Source: JALONO01 sp038209965 (GTDB lineage Bacteria; Bacteroidota; Bacteroidia; Cytophagales; Thermoflexibacteraceae). Taken from it: a stretch of DNA of 22,215 nucleotides. The notes below the pieces were generated by a model. That model made no database searches, had not been told where the DNA came from, and was given only the letters and a program-made list of their open reading frames with translations. The position numbers were made by a program, and so were the translations under genes. Of the stretch, positions 5,306 to 15,000 are shown in pieces (the first letter of the stretch is position 1; the number at the start of each line of letters is the position of its first letter). The stretch spans positions 1 to 22,215 of the forward strand of contig JBBQXF010000080.1 of the NCBI GenBank assembly GCA_038209965.1. The letters run 5' to 3'.

Positions 5306-7471
5306 TTACAGCACCGCTTCCCCTTCCCGCGCCCAAATGGCGAGGGCAATGCGCAACAGGTGGTAGGGATATTTTTCGGTCAGGGCTTCAAACAGGGGCT
5401 TGAGCGCACTGCCCCGGGCCAAGCCCAATTGCTGGGCCACTTGGACGATTTCCTTCACTTGGGCCAAGTTGATGAATTTCCACAGGTCGATGTCCCTGCC
5501 TTCTTCGTAGAACTTGACCAAGTGCGAAACAATGGTGACCGGGTTGAGGTTGCGCCGCTGGGCAATCTCCTCGATGGTCAGGCCCTCCTCAAACATTTCC
5601 AGGGTGAGCAGGAACGTGGCCGAGACCCCCAAACCGGGCTGGGTCTGGGGCTTATTGCTGATGCTGATGCCCTTTTCGGCCAAGAATGTGCGGATTGCTT
5701 CAATGATTTTTTCGCCATAAAGATTAAATTTCTCGCGGCTCACCCCGGCAATGCCCAGCAGTTCGGTCTTGGTCATGGGGCGGTGCTCGGTCATCTCGGT
5801 GAGCGTGGCATCGGTGAACACCACGTAGGCGGGCACTCCTTGCTGGTCGGCCAGTTGGCGGCGCAGGAGCCGCAGCCGCTCAAACAGTTCCTCGCGCAGG
5901 AGTTCCTTGGGGGTTCTGAAGACCAGCTCGCTTGCTTCGGCCTTTTTCTCATAAAAGGGCTGGTACTTGACCAGCAGCACCGTTTGGCCGTCTTTGAGCA
6001 CGCCCCAACTGCGGGGGTTGAGCTTGAGCGTGTGCCCCTCGTCGTAGGCGATGTCCACCACCCCACTGTTGAGCATCTGGAGCAGGTAATCGGTCCATTC
6101 TTCGGGCCGCAGCTCGCGCCCAGCCCCAAAAGTCTTGATCTTATCGTAGCCTTTTTCGGTGACGCTCTTGTTGTGCGAGCCGCGCAAAATATCGGTCAAC
6201 ATGCCCATCGCCACCAGCTCGTTGGTGCGGGCAATGGCCGACAGCGCCTTTTGGGCCAGGAGGGTGGCATCAAACTTGGACCGTGGGTTTTGGCACACAT
6301 CGCAGTTGCCGCAGTCCTTTTCGGCCACTTCGTTGAAATAGCTCAACAAAATGCGGCGGCGGCAAATCTCCGACTCAGCATATTGTTTCATCCGGGCCAA
6401 TTTGGCGTTGAGCAGCTCGCGCCGCGCTTCGGGCTGGTCAGCGTTCATTTCCATTTGGGCGGTATAGTCGCCATAGCTATAAAACAGGATGGTTTTGCTG
6501 GGCATCCCATCGCGCCCGGCCCGGCCAATCTCTTGGTAAAAACTTTCCACATTTTTGGGCAAATTATAGTGGATCACCCAGCGGATGTTTGATTTATCGA
6601 TCCCCATGCCAAAGGCGATGGTGGCCACGATCACCTGGACATCATCCCGGATGAAGGCATCTTGGATCCGGGAGCGGTATTGGTTGTCCATGCCAGCGTG
6701 GTAATGGTCGGCTTTGTAGCCGGCTTTGCGCAGTTTGGCTGCCACTTCCTCCGTGCTTCGGCGGCTCAGGCAATAGACGATGCCCGACTGGCCGGGATGC
6801 CGGGCCACAAAATCGGTGATGATCTTGATCCGATCGCGCCCCGGCAGCACCGTGAGACTGAGATTGGGCCGGTCAAACGAGGCAATGAACACCCGCGCCT
6901 CAGAGATGGCCAATTGGGTCAGAATGTCGCGCCGGGTCACTTTGTCGGCCGTGGCGGTGAGGGCCAGCACCGGCAACTGGGGAAACGCTTGTTTCAGCAC
7001 TTTGAGTTGAGCATATTCGGGCCGGAAATCGTGCCCCCAAAACGACACACAGTGCGATTCGTCCACCGCAAAAAAACTGAGGTGCAACCGTTTGATAAAG
7101 TAGAAAAAAGTGCCCGACAATAATTTTTCGGGCGATACGTAGAGCAGCTTGAGTTTGCCCGTCAGGCAAGCCTCCTCGATCTGGGCCTGCTCGGGCGCAC
7201 TGAGTGAACTGTTGATGAACGCCGCCGGGATACCGTTGGCGCGGAGGGCCTGCACCTGATCCTTCATCAGGGCAATGAGCGGCGAAATGACGATGCAGAT
7301 ACCGTCCAGCACCATGGCCGGCACTTGGTAACAGACAGACTTGCCCCCGCCGGTCGGCATGAGCACGAGGGCATCTTGACCGGCCAATACCATGTCAATA
7401 ATTTCGGATTGGAGTGGGCGGAACTGATCGTAACCGAAATATTGCTTGAGAATGGAGGCTTTGGTCGACAT
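5306..7471 (-). CDS. recQ: ATP-dependent DNA helicase RecQ
   Basis: RecQ is a 3'-5' DNA helicase in recombination and fork repair. The start was chosen at MSTKASILKQYFGYDQFRPL, the usual family N-terminus (721 aa); an upstream ATG would add 11 unusual residues. All helicase motifs are present: motif I TGGGKS (about residues 40-45), Ia ISPLIALMKDQV, motif II DESH (about 137-140), III TATA, IV VYCLSRRSTEEVA, V ATIAFGMGIDK and VI QEIGRAGRDG. Zinc-binding cysteines follow (CRRR...CGNCDVC), then the winged-helix RQC, an HRDC-like domain (about 520-600), and a C-terminal helix-turn-helix domain with EGLTIEEIAQRRNLN. The oddities are DESH for the common DEAH and SFWGHDF for SQWGHDF in the aromatic-rich loop. 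Confidence 0.96.
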   Translation of the reverse strand: MSTKASILKQYFGYDQFRPLQSEIIDMVLAGQDALVLMPTGGGKSVCYQVPAMVLDGICIVISPLIALMKDQVQALRANGIPAAFINSSLSAPEQAQIEEACLTGKLKLLYVSPEKLLSGTFFYFIKRLHLSFFAVDESHCVSFWGHDFRPEYAQLKVLKQAFPQLPVLALTATADKVTRRDILTQLAISEARVFIASFDRPNLSLTVLPGRDRIKIITDFVARHPGQSGIVYCLSRRSTEEVAAKLRKAGYKADHYHAGMDNQYRSRIQDAFIRDDVQVIVATIAFGMGIDKSNIRWVIHYNLPKNVESFYQEIGRAGRDGMPSKTILFYSYGDYTAQMEMNADQPEARRELLNAKLARMKQYAESEICRRRILLSYFNEVAEKDCGNCDVCQNPRSKFDATLLAQKALSAIARTNELVAMGMLTDILRGSHNKSVTEKGYDKIKTFGAGRELRPEEWTDYLLQMLNSGVVDIAYDEGHTLKLNPRSWGVLKDGQTVLLVKYQPFYEKKAEASELVFRTPKELLREELFERLRLLRRQLADQQGVPAYVVFTDATLTEMTEHRPMTKTELLGIAGVSREKFNLYGEKIIEAIRTFLAEKGISISNKPQTQPGLGVSATFLLTLEMFEEGLTIEEIAQRRNLNPVTIVSHLVKFYEEGRDIDLWKFINLAQVKEIVQVAQQLGLARGSALKPLFEALTEKYPYHLLRIALAIWAREGEAVL

Positions 7472-7608
7472 GGGCAATGGGCAGGGGCTAAGTTGATGAG
7501 CCAAAATTAATTTAATTTCTCAGTTTTAGGGTGAAAAACTGCTTTCCACTAGTTAAAGCTAGTGGCGATTGATGAGGTTGCAACTGGCCTTGGCCAAAGC
7601 TTTTTTTA

Positions 7609-7892
7609 CTACCCTGCCTCAAATGCTTGATGCAGCAGTGCTTTGAGCAATTGATCGGTCGCTTGTTGGTTGGCGATGATATGTGCTTTTAATTGTTTGG
7701 TTTTGGCCAATTGCTTTTCATTTCTGCTACAATGCGTTTTTGTTCGGATAGTGGGGGAAGGGGGATTAATGGATTATTGAAACCATCTCCCACAATATGA
7801 CTCATTGATGTACTTTTTCCCACAGCGAGTTTTTGATAATAACCGACGGCAAATTTTGTTGAATTATAGGTGTTAATCAATATGTCTGCCAT
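7609..7892 (-). pseudogene. Type I restriction specificity subunit HsdS, C-terminal remnant with frameshift
   Basis: On the minus strand the sequence reads NSTKFAVGYYQKLAVGKSTS, SHIVGDGFNNPLIPLPPLSE and QKRIVAEM. After a one-base frame change it continues QLAKTKQLKAHIIANQQATD and QLLKALLHQAFEAG to a TAG at 7611-7609. The PLPPLSEQKRIV block followed by a long helix is the typical end of an HsdS target-recognition domain and its spacer coiled coil. The first recognition domain and the hsdM/hsdR genes are absent, and the fragment stops at the GC-rich insert. The 7505-7608 gap to recQ contains only a short 7-bp-stem hairpin (7546-7565). Confidence 0.8.
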
Positions 7893-8213
7893 CGCAGGGC
7901 CGGGCCGCCAAGTGTCAAGGGCAGCCCCGGAGGGGCAATAGCAGCCTGCCAATGCCCGGCCCTTGGCAGCAGGGCAAACTGGCACCCAGCCCCGAGGGGA
8001 TGCCATGCCCTGCCCCACAATAGGTTTGGCCCGTCGGGGCGCGATCCCCCAGTCGGGGCCTCCCCGATCCGAAGGCTATTTTTAAAGCTCGGTGAAACCT
8101 CAAAGTGCAATAGAATTGGCCAAAAAAGACCCAAATCTTTTTTTAACCCCCAATTTATCCACGATTCTGACCCAAGGGACATGATTGATGCGGCTCAAAT
8201 GGCAGACATATTG
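7878..8213. repeat. GC-rich insert bounded by a 15-bp inverted repeat
   Basis: A perfect 15-bp inverted repeat, CAATATGTCTGCCAT at 7878-7892 and its complement at 8199-8213, encloses about 300 bp. The left 200 bp is very GC-rich and includes a diverged copy of the cassette-boundary repeat (7925-7943, minus strand). The right 100 bp is AT-rich and in one plus-strand frame reads FIHDSDPRDMIDAAQMADIL. No complete gene is evident. It interrupts hsdS debris and could be an insertion or the scar of a shufflon-like rearrangement. Confidence 0.5.
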
Positions 8214-8553
8214 TTGCAAGATATGGATTACTGTTGGTGCATTGGCTAGAACGGCTCCTACAGTATTACCTGTTTACCAGCTTGGCGGTTGGGAAAAACC
8301 AAATGGGCCATTGTGCGGCTGGCCAAAATTATTTTAAAAAGTACAAAGGAAAAAAAATAGTAATGCCGAGCCTTGGATTGAGGCTCGGCTGTCTGATTGT
8401 CCGTTTGTTCCGTCACTTATTTATGTTTTATTCTGTCGTTAATATTTGCACTATTGTCTTTTATCCTTGCCAACAATTATCTAATATATGCACCTTGCCT
8501 ATATTTTCCCAAAAATAGAAAACCGATTCTAACATTTTAAACTTTTTAGACTA
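8214..8553. other. Stretch without an identifiable gene
   Basis: The first part continues short toxin- or membrane-like plus-strand fragments in changing frames (for example TVGALARTAPTVLPVYQLGG near 8230-8290), which may be debris. From about 8330 the DNA is AT-rich and non-coding. The only structure I see is a hairpin at 8365-8389. Confidence 0.4.
8365..8389. terminator. Stem-loop, possible terminator
   Basis: The 8-bp GC-rich arms GCCGAGCC/GGCTCGGC enclose a 9-base loop. There is no clear T-run after it on the plus strand. On the minus strand it is followed by ATTACTATTTTTTTTCC, so termination of minus-strand transcripts is the better reading. Confidence 0.45.
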
Positions 8554-8769
8554 TTATTTTGTATTTTTTGAATGAATCGGCAATTTGATGCGGTAAACCA
8601 ATACCTTGAGCCGTTCATTAAAATCTACCACAAGCCACTGCACCTTTGGGAATAAACTATTTTTTGAGCCGCTGGCAGGCGAAGCTAAGGGCGAATTTGT
8701 CCAATTCGGCAAACAAAGCGGCGTAAGCGAGCTCATCGATCGGCGTGAGGAGTTTAGCTTGATTTTTCG
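8554..8769 (-). pseudogene. Unrecognised gene debris
   Basis: Two short minus-strand frames overlap. One gives KLLTPIDELAYAALFAELDK and ends FACQRLKK. The other gives LFPKVQWLVVDFNERLKVLV and ends KLPIHSKNTK. Both begin inside or next to dispersed repeat copy B and neither has a credible start. I do not recognise a family. The strand and the neighbouring repeat resemble the situation of the fragments around copy A. Confidence 0.3.
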
Positions 8770-8881
8770 TTCCCGCTGGGCAAAGTCGCCCAACTTCCCC
8801 GCTGGGGGTTTCGGGCTCGATTGCGCTGCTTGTGCCCCGCTTTACCGTTACCCCGTTGTTGGTGCGCTTTGTTAACACCAA
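8770..8881. repeat. Dispersed repeat, copy B (112 bp)
   Basis: It carries the same left and right modules as copy A (8770-8787 and 8861-8881) in the same order and orientation, with a shorter middle. On the minus strand the end modules translate to similar peptides in both copies (TPLLVL-A/T-KRT and RLCP-A/T-GT), so gene finders may call false ORFs here. Confidence 0.6.
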
Positions 8882-8890
8882 CAACGGGGT
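8850..8890. repeat. 15-bp-arm palindrome at the edge of repeat copy B
   Basis: ACCCCGTTGTTGGTG (8850-8864) pairs perfectly with 8876-8890 around an 11-base loop. The equivalent place in copy A keeps only a weaker TTATTGG/CCAATAA pairing. This fits a REP-like dispersed hairpin. It could also end the ltaE transcript, whose stop is about 100 bases away. Confidence 0.7.
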
Positions 8891-8983
8891 GGCGGGGTTC
8901 AATAGTGTTATTTTTTGGAGTTTACTAAAGGCTGGTTCAGGCAACAAACGGCTGGTGCCAGACCTCCGCCCATCGTGCGCTGC

Positions 8984-10009
8984 CTAGTTTTTGATGGCCC
9001 GGAAGGTGGAGATGGCTTGATCCACCGACTGATCGTCGATGTCCAAGTGGGTAACCAAACGGATCGCTCCCTTGCCAAAGGGGTTGGCCAAAATACCCGA
9101 CGATTTTAGCCGTTGGCTGAATTGAAGCGGATCAAGGGTGGACAATAGCTTGAAAATGACAATATTGGTGTAAACTGGTACCACTTCGGCAACGTAAGGT
9201 TGTTCGGCCAAGCAGTCGGCCAAGGCCCGCGCCCGGGCGTGATCATCGGCCAACCGGGCCACGTTGTTTTGCAGGGCAAACAGGCCCGCGGCCGCAAGGT
9301 AACCCGCTTGGCGCATCCCTCCGCCCAGCACTTTGCGCACCCGCAGGGCGTGCTGGATGGTGCGCTGGCTCCCGAGCAGGAGCGAGCCCACGGGTGCGCC
9401 CAGTCCCTTGGACAAACAGATCGAGATCGTGTCAAACAATTTGCCATATTCGGTGGGGGCATCGCCGGTGGCGACCAACGCATTGAACAGGCGCGCCCCA
9501 TCGAGGTGCAGGCGCAACCCATGCAAGCGGCAAACTTCGGCAATGGCTCGGATCGTGGCCAGATCGTAACAATTTCCGCCGCCTTTGTTGACCGTGTTTT
9601 CCAGCGCGACCAAACTTGTTTTGGGAAAGTGGATGTCCTCGGGATTGATGTTTTCCCGCACCACTTCGGGTGATAAAATACCATTGGGCGTATGCACCAG
9701 CCGGGCCGAAATCAGGGAGTTGTAGGCGATCCCCCCGCCCTCGTAGTTGTAAATGTGCGACATCCGGTCGCAGATCACTTCGTCTTGGGGCTGGGTGAGC
9801 ACCCGCAGCGCGATCTGGTTGGTCATCGTGCCCGAAGGGCAAAACAGGGCGGTCTCCATGCCAAATAGCTGGGCCGCAGTGATTTGTAATTGGTTGATGG
9901 TCGGGTCTTCCCCATACACATCATCGCCCACCTTGGCAGCGTGCATGGCATCGAGCATGGCGGGCGTGGGCCGGGTGATGGTATCGCTACGGAAATCAAT
10001 ATAGTTCAT
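8984..10009 (-). CDS. ltaE: Low-specificity L-threonine aldolase
   Basis: This PLP-dependent fold-type I enzyme cleaves L-threonine and L-allo-threonine to glycine and acetaldehyde. The 341 residues match the family length and start MNYIDFRSDTITRPTPAM. Visible features are GDDVYGEDPT (about 28-37), the PSGTMTNQIA cofactor phosphate region (about 58-67), the ring-stacking His in SHIYNYEGGG (His85), LHLDGARLFNA with Asp170 for the pyridine nitrogen, and the Schiff-base lysine in LSKGLGAPVGS (Lys201). It is complete with all key residues. It is transcribed away from the vWA lipoprotein gene, with a 134-bp divergent spacer. Confidence 0.96.
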   Translation of the reverse strand: MNYIDFRSDTITRPTPAMLDAMHAAKVGDDVYGEDPTINQLQITAAQLFGMETALFCPSGTMTNQIALRVLTQPQDEVICDRMSHIYNYEGGGIAYNSLISARLVHTPNGILSPEVVRENINPEDIHFPKTSLVALENTVNKGGGNCYDLATIRAIAEVCRLHGLRLHLDGARLFNALVATGDAPTEYGKLFDTISICLSKGLGAPVGSLLLGSQRTIQHALRVRKVLGGGMRQAGYLAAAGLFALQNNVARLADDHARARALADCLAEQPYVAEVVPVYTNIVIFKLLSTLDPLQFSQRLKSSGILANPFGKGAIRLVTHLDIDDQSVDQAISTFRAIKN

Positions 10010-10143
10010 GTCAAAATAGGTGTAGTTGGCAAAAATACACGATTCTCCAAAAAGCGGGCAAAGGCATTTTTAAGTTATTCTCGGTTATTTTTTGCATATC
10101 TGCCAAGTTTTGGCTTAATTTACCGACCAAAAAAACCTCCGGT

Positions 10144-11454
10144 ATGCGAAAAATCATTTTAGGAAGCTGGATTATACTGGGACTGGCAATGGGGTGCAGC
10201 AAAAAAAGCAAAGCAAAGAAAGAAATGCCCCCCCCCATCACCCAAGAAAAGGCCGCTCCAGTTGACCAAACTGCCCCGGCCGGGCGGCCCATTGGCAAGA
10301 TCCAAGTATTTTTGGAAACTTCGGGGAGCATGGCGGGCTATTTTCAGGGCAGCGGCTTCACGGGCGTGATCACCAAGCTGCCCATCATTTGCGAGAACAT
10401 CGCGGCCAATAAGCAAGTGGGCATCCAGTTCATCAACACGCCCACCGATGTGAGGCCCTACTCGGGCACGCCGGCGGCCTTTGCCAATTATGTAAACCAG
10501 CAGCGGGGCAAGCTGTGCACGGCCAAGAGTTCGGAAATCCAGAACATATTTAGTTACATTGCCGACCAAACCAGCAGTGACGCGGTAAGCCTGTTTGTGT
10601 CCGACTGCATCCTCTCATTTGCCAGCCGCAAGACCGATGCCGTGGATCTGAACACCTTAGAGGCCAATGTGCGCGGCACTTTCCAGAACATCCAGCGCAA
10701 GGGATTTGCCGTTTCGGTCTATGCGTTCACCTCCGATTTTACCGGAACTTATTATAAGATGGATCTGACCAAGGAAAACTATGCCCAAGTGATCCGGCCC
10801 TATTATGTGTGGGCAATTGGCAAAAAGGAACAACTGGAAACATTCCGGCAAAAAATTGCGGGTGATGCCGGCTTTCAGCCCCAGCAGCAACTGCACCTTG
10901 GGTTTGGCTATGCCGCCGTGACCAAGTTCGAAGTTTTTTCCCAAATGATTACGCCCCGGGGCCGTTTCCGCGTCCGCAATTACCAAGAAGTGTACGACGT
11001 GGACGACCTGCCCAGCAAGCCCATCAGTTTTTATGTGGCTTGCAACCTGCAAAACCTGCCGCCCTACCTCCAAACCAATTTGGCGGCCAGCAGCATGGTG
11101 GTGGAAGGCAATGGGTTCAAGGCCAAGGTGGAGTCGATTGACCTCCAGGCCAAACTGTACCAAATGAAGTTGACCGCCGAAGATCTGGAGCGGGTAGGGG
11201 GGCACACCCACTTTGTAAAGGTGAAAGTGAGCGATATGGTGCCCGAGCAGGGCAGTTTGCGGCTCCGGCTGCCCTACCGCGCTGATGAGTGGTACAAGGA
11301 ATGGAGCACCTTGGATGACCGGACGCTGCAAGCCAACAAATTGAAGACCTTCGCCCTGATCCATTTGGTGAAAGGCATTCAGGAAGCTTACCGCGAGCAA
11401 CAAAATTTTGAAAATTTCATTGATATTTCGGTCAAATTGACCAAAAAAGACTAA
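10144..11454 (+). CDS. vWA-like domain lipoprotein
   Basis: This 436-residue protein has a lipoprotein signal peptide, MRKIILGSWIILGLAMGCSK, with Cys18 as the lipidation site, then a Lys-rich and Pro-rich linker. From about residue 50 a von Willebrand A-like fold begins: IGKIQVFLETSGSMAGYF carries a MIDAS-type motif (usually DxSxS, here ETSGS at 58-62), and SLFVSDCILSF (Asp154) fits the later metal-ligand Asp. The C-terminal third (about 290-436) looks beta-rich and has no motif I can name. It is the first gene of the cluster that ends with the tubulin/actin fusion; the next gene starts 31 bases later. vWA domains mediate metal-dependent protein contacts, so an envelope-side adaptor for the complex is my inference. 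Confidence 0.78.
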   Translation: MRKIILGSWIILGLAMGCSKKSKAKKEMPPPITQEKAAPVDQTAPAGRPIGKIQVFLETSGSMAGYFQGSGFTGVITKLPIICENIAANKQVGIQFINTPTDVRPYSGTPAAFANYVNQQRGKLCTAKSSEIQNIFSYIADQTSSDAVSLFVSDCILSFASRKTDAVDLNTLEANVRGTFQNIQRKGFAVSVYAFTSDFTGTYYKMDLTKENYAQVIRPYYVWAIGKKEQLETFRQKIAGDAGFQPQQQLHLGFGYAAVTKFEVFSQMITPRGRFRVRNYQEVYDVDDLPSKPISFYVACNLQNLPPYLQTNLAASSMVVEGNGFKAKVESIDLQAKLYQMKLTAEDLERVGGHTHFVKVKVSDMVPEQGSLRLRLPYRADEWYKEWSTLDDRTLQANKLKTFALIHLVKGIQEAYREQQNFENFIDISVKLTKKD

Positions 11455-11485
11455 CCGTTTTGTTCATCCTTTTTTCACTTTTGCA

Positions 11486-11890
11486 ATGGACTTTGTTTGG
11501 CTGTACACATTTTTTGGGGTTTTGGCAGAGCATGAAACTTATCTTGGCAACCAAGAGAAATTTGAGAGCACAGTATTTCCGGCCTTGGGTCTTGGTACTA
11601 TTGGGCTGGGAGTGGTCATCGCGCTGATCTATTATGTGATCATGAACCGGGCTTCCCCCATGTTCAAAACCATTGGTTGGTGGCTGTTATTGTTGTGCTT
11701 GGCGGCCATTCTTGCTTTTGGTTTTGGCCTTTATCAAGCTGGGGCCCATACCGAGGCCGACGGTTCGGACAGTTTTGTTATTTTTGTTGGTTTGATCAAT
11801 GCCATTTGGGCCATATTTTTCTATTTCTTGGCTTCTTTGGCGTTCAAGCAGCCCCAAATTACCCGTTACGCCCAGAAAACACCTTTTTAG
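11486..11890 (+). CDS. Small integral membrane protein, three predicted TM segments
   Basis: This 134-residue protein has hydrophobic spans at about 30-52 (PALGLGTIGLGVVIALIYYV), 63-84 (IGWWLLLLCLAAILAFGFGL) and 95-117 (SFVIFVGLINAIWAIFFYFL), with a short acidic N-terminus and a basic C-terminus. It has no family signature that I recognise. It follows the vWA lipoprotein by 31 bases and precedes the large fusion protein on the same strand, so a membrane anchor or channel-like partner of that complex is plausible (inference). The 173-bp gap to the next gene contains a minus-strand reading (NPAQLIVWRLVKD, ending near 11910) that may be a decayed fragment. Confidence 0.7.
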   Translation: MDFVWLYTFFGVLAEHETYLGNQEKFESTVFPALGLGTIGLGVVIALIYYVIMNRASPMFKTIGWWLLLLCLAAILAFGFGLYQAGAHTEADGSDSFVIFVGLINAIWAIFFYFLASLAFKQPQITRYAQKTPF

Positions 11891-12063
11891 GGGCGATCGG
11901 GGGCTAATCTTTCACCAGCCGCCAGACGATCAGTTGGGCTGGGTTCGTCATTCGCGGCACTGGGAGCGAATAAATGACCGTCATCCATGCCCATAAAAAA
12001 TGGAAATTGGATGTCAAACAAGCACTTTTACTTTTAAATCGCCTTTTCTGGTACTTTTTACAA

Positions 12064-15000
12064 ATGGCACGACTTTTCATATTTGGGATTGGGGGTACTG
12101 GGGCCCGCGTTTTGCGCTCGCTCACCATGTTGCTGGCCTCTGGGGTCAAGACGAATGCCAGCCAAGTGATCCCGATCATCATCGATCTGGATTCCCAAAA
12201 CGGTGACACGAACCGCACCATCCGGCTGATTGAGACTTACCAAAACATCCGGCGGCAAGCCTATTCACGCCCACCCGAAGAGGGGTTTTTTCAGACCGAT
12301 CTCATGCAGTTGGGCGCACTGGACAGCCAGCCCAATGCCCAACAGATCGGCAAGTCGTTCCAATTGAAGTTTGGCAACATTTCCGAAACTTTCTACGACT
12401 ATTTGAAAGTGCAGGCATTGCCCCACCAAAACCAGGTCTTGCTCGAGGCCCTGTTTGACAATAGCCTGCGCACCAACCCCAATACTGAGCTCAATTTATC
12501 GCTTGAAAAGGGTTTTAAGGGCAATCCGAACATTGGCAGTATTGTGTTCAACGATCTGGTCAATACGCCGGAGTACAAATTTTTCGAAGCTACTTTTGCC
12601 CAAGGGGACAAGATTTTCATTATCTCGTCCATTTTTGGCGGCACTGGCTCGTCGGGTTTTCCGCAATTGGTACGCAACCTGCGGGCCAGCAACAATGCCA
12701 ACATCAAAAATGCGGACATTGGGGCCATTGTGGTCAAGCCCTATTTCAAGGTCAAGAACGGCGAAGGGCGCAGCGCGATCAATTCCGATAATTTCATTTC
12801 CAAGACCAAAGCGGCCCTGGCCTATTATGCCGCCGAACTGAACCACAAGCTCAACGCACTTTATTATGTGTACGATGAGCCAAAAACGCCCTACGAAAAT
12901 GTGGAAGGCGGGACTGATCAAAAAAATAACGCCCACTTGGTAGAATATGTGTCGGCCATGAGCGCAGTCCACTTCGCCGACCGCACCAGCATGGGCAACA
13001 CCGAGCACTATGAGTTTGGCTTGCAGTCTGATGAGGAAGTGATTAATTTTTCGCATTTCTTTGCAGGAACGCAGCAAAAATTCTCGGTTCCGCTGGTGCA
13101 TTTTACTTATTTTGCCAAGCTGATCAAGGATTATATTCCCCAGCATTTCAAAAACAACTCTTTTGCCGAAAACCTTTCCTTGCCCAACCGCCTGCAAAGC
13201 AATACCGATGGCTTTTATAACCCATTGCAAGCTTTTTTGGCCGAGTATCGAGGTTGGCTGGGCGAGATGAGCAACAACCGCCGCTCGTTCCAGCCGTTCC
13301 AACTGACCAACGATTTCAACACGCTGCTGGAAGGCAAGGTGATCCAGACCGGGCTGTTCAAGGGCAGGGGACTGGAAGGAACTTACTTCGACGGAAAACT
13401 GATCCAAGCCGAAACCGCCCTGCGCAACGAACTGCCCCGCACCGAAGAGCGGTTCATGCGCTGCTGCTACCAAGTGTGTAAGAGTGCTTTCGCTGACGAA
13501 GTGCAAGATTTGCCGAAAAAAACGGCCATGCAGCACAGCTACGTGCTGCGCTTGCACCGGGGCGGCAACATGCAGCTCCAAGATTGGGCATCGTCGGCTG
13601 CCGTGAGCGCCGAGCAGCTGGCTGCCATCACCGATACGCTCGTGCGGGGCAATGCGGCCAAAGCAGCCACTTCCATCCCCAGCCCCTTTGCCCGGATCCA
13701 CTTGTTTGAGACGGCCTTCCAAGTGGTGGCCGATCGCCAAGAGGGCGAGGAACTTTACCACGCGCTGGTGTCCGATTGCTTGGACGTGTTCCAACTCATG
13801 TTCGAGGCGGGCGAAAACAATCCCGATATCCAGTTCTTGGCTTGGGACAAGGCCACCGAGATCGAGGCCCTGCAAAAGGGAGCGCTGCCTTCCCACCAAT
13901 TGCTGGGCAAAACCCTGGAAATGTTTGCCCAAGACAACCGCTTTAAACCGCTGGACAAGCTCTATTTTATCTTTTTTCGGGGCCAACTTCTGGGCGGAAC
14001 TTCACCGTTGACCTTGTTTTTTACTTCGCCCAACTGGCGGCGCATCGTACAAGACAATAACTGGAAACTCAAGAGCAGCACCCGCGATGTTTTCTTTGAC
14101 AATGAACTGGCCCCACTCCACAAACGATCGGCCACGTTCAAAGAATTTATTTACAAGTTCCGCCAAGCTTACAGCACCGAATTTGTGGAACTTTTCCCGG
14201 CGTTGGAAAAATATATCCGGCAGAGCCTGGATCGCTATGATTTGGCACTCAAATCGGCCCTCCAAACCTACACCAAGGCCACTTTTGATCAGGAATATGC
14301 CAAAACCGAAGTCAAGGTCAATACCAACTCCTACATGTACGTGGGCGGACTGCCCCTGTACCAGCGCCGGAGTGATGCCACCGCCACTACGCAGAGTGAT
14401 TTTGAACTAGTGCCCCGGCAACAATATTTTCGGAATTACAAAGACGATCAAAATACGCCCATCAGTTTGGCGACCCCCTTGGTATTGGTGAAAGGAAATT
14501 TTAAAGGCTGGCAATATATTGAGGCTGAATGGCAAGAAAACACCATCGTGCCCGATGATTTTGCCATGCCGATGCACCTGCGCTGCCTGCCCGATTCCGG
14601 CTACAAGAAATATCCGTACTTGACCACGGGCGATTTCTTCCATGACAAACTGATCGAGTTGCCCTACGAAGTCAACAACGAATATTTTTTCATCAATTTT
14701 AATGGCAGTTTCCGTTATTTGTTGCCCTTGCGCAAAACGTATTTCAGCTATTTTGGCCTCGAGGATCTGCGCAAACAATTGACCGTGCGCCTGAGTACCG
14801 ACGGGGTGGAAGTGAGCTTGGAATTGCCCGTCAAAAAGGGGACGATCAAACTCCAAAAAATCTATGCTTTTGGCCAAGATCTGGTGCGGGCCAACTTTGG
14901 GTTGGGCATTTTCCCCTTCTATCGGATGGAAGATCGCCCCGAACTGAACGACTACTCGGTCATGCTCTTCGACTACCACAAAGAAGCGCCCGTCGATCTA

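Noticed and set aside
5360..6592. 410-codon plus-strand open frame opposite recQ
   Set aside because: It is antisense to the conserved helicase and its composition follows the recQ codon pattern; no domain is recognisable.
10657..11403. 248-codon minus-strand open frame inside the vWA gene
   Set aside because: It is antisense to a gene with a clear lipobox and vWA motifs, and its His- and Gln-rich composition is typical of a shadow frame.
11974..12063. Upstream in-frame start for the fusion protein
   Set aside because: It would place 30 unrelated residues before the glycine-rich loop that normally lies at the very N-terminus of tubulin-like proteins.
12496..13986. 496-codon minus-strand open frame inside the large fusion gene
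   Set aside because: It is a shadow of the GC-rich plus-strand gene, with no start context, motif or neighbour support.
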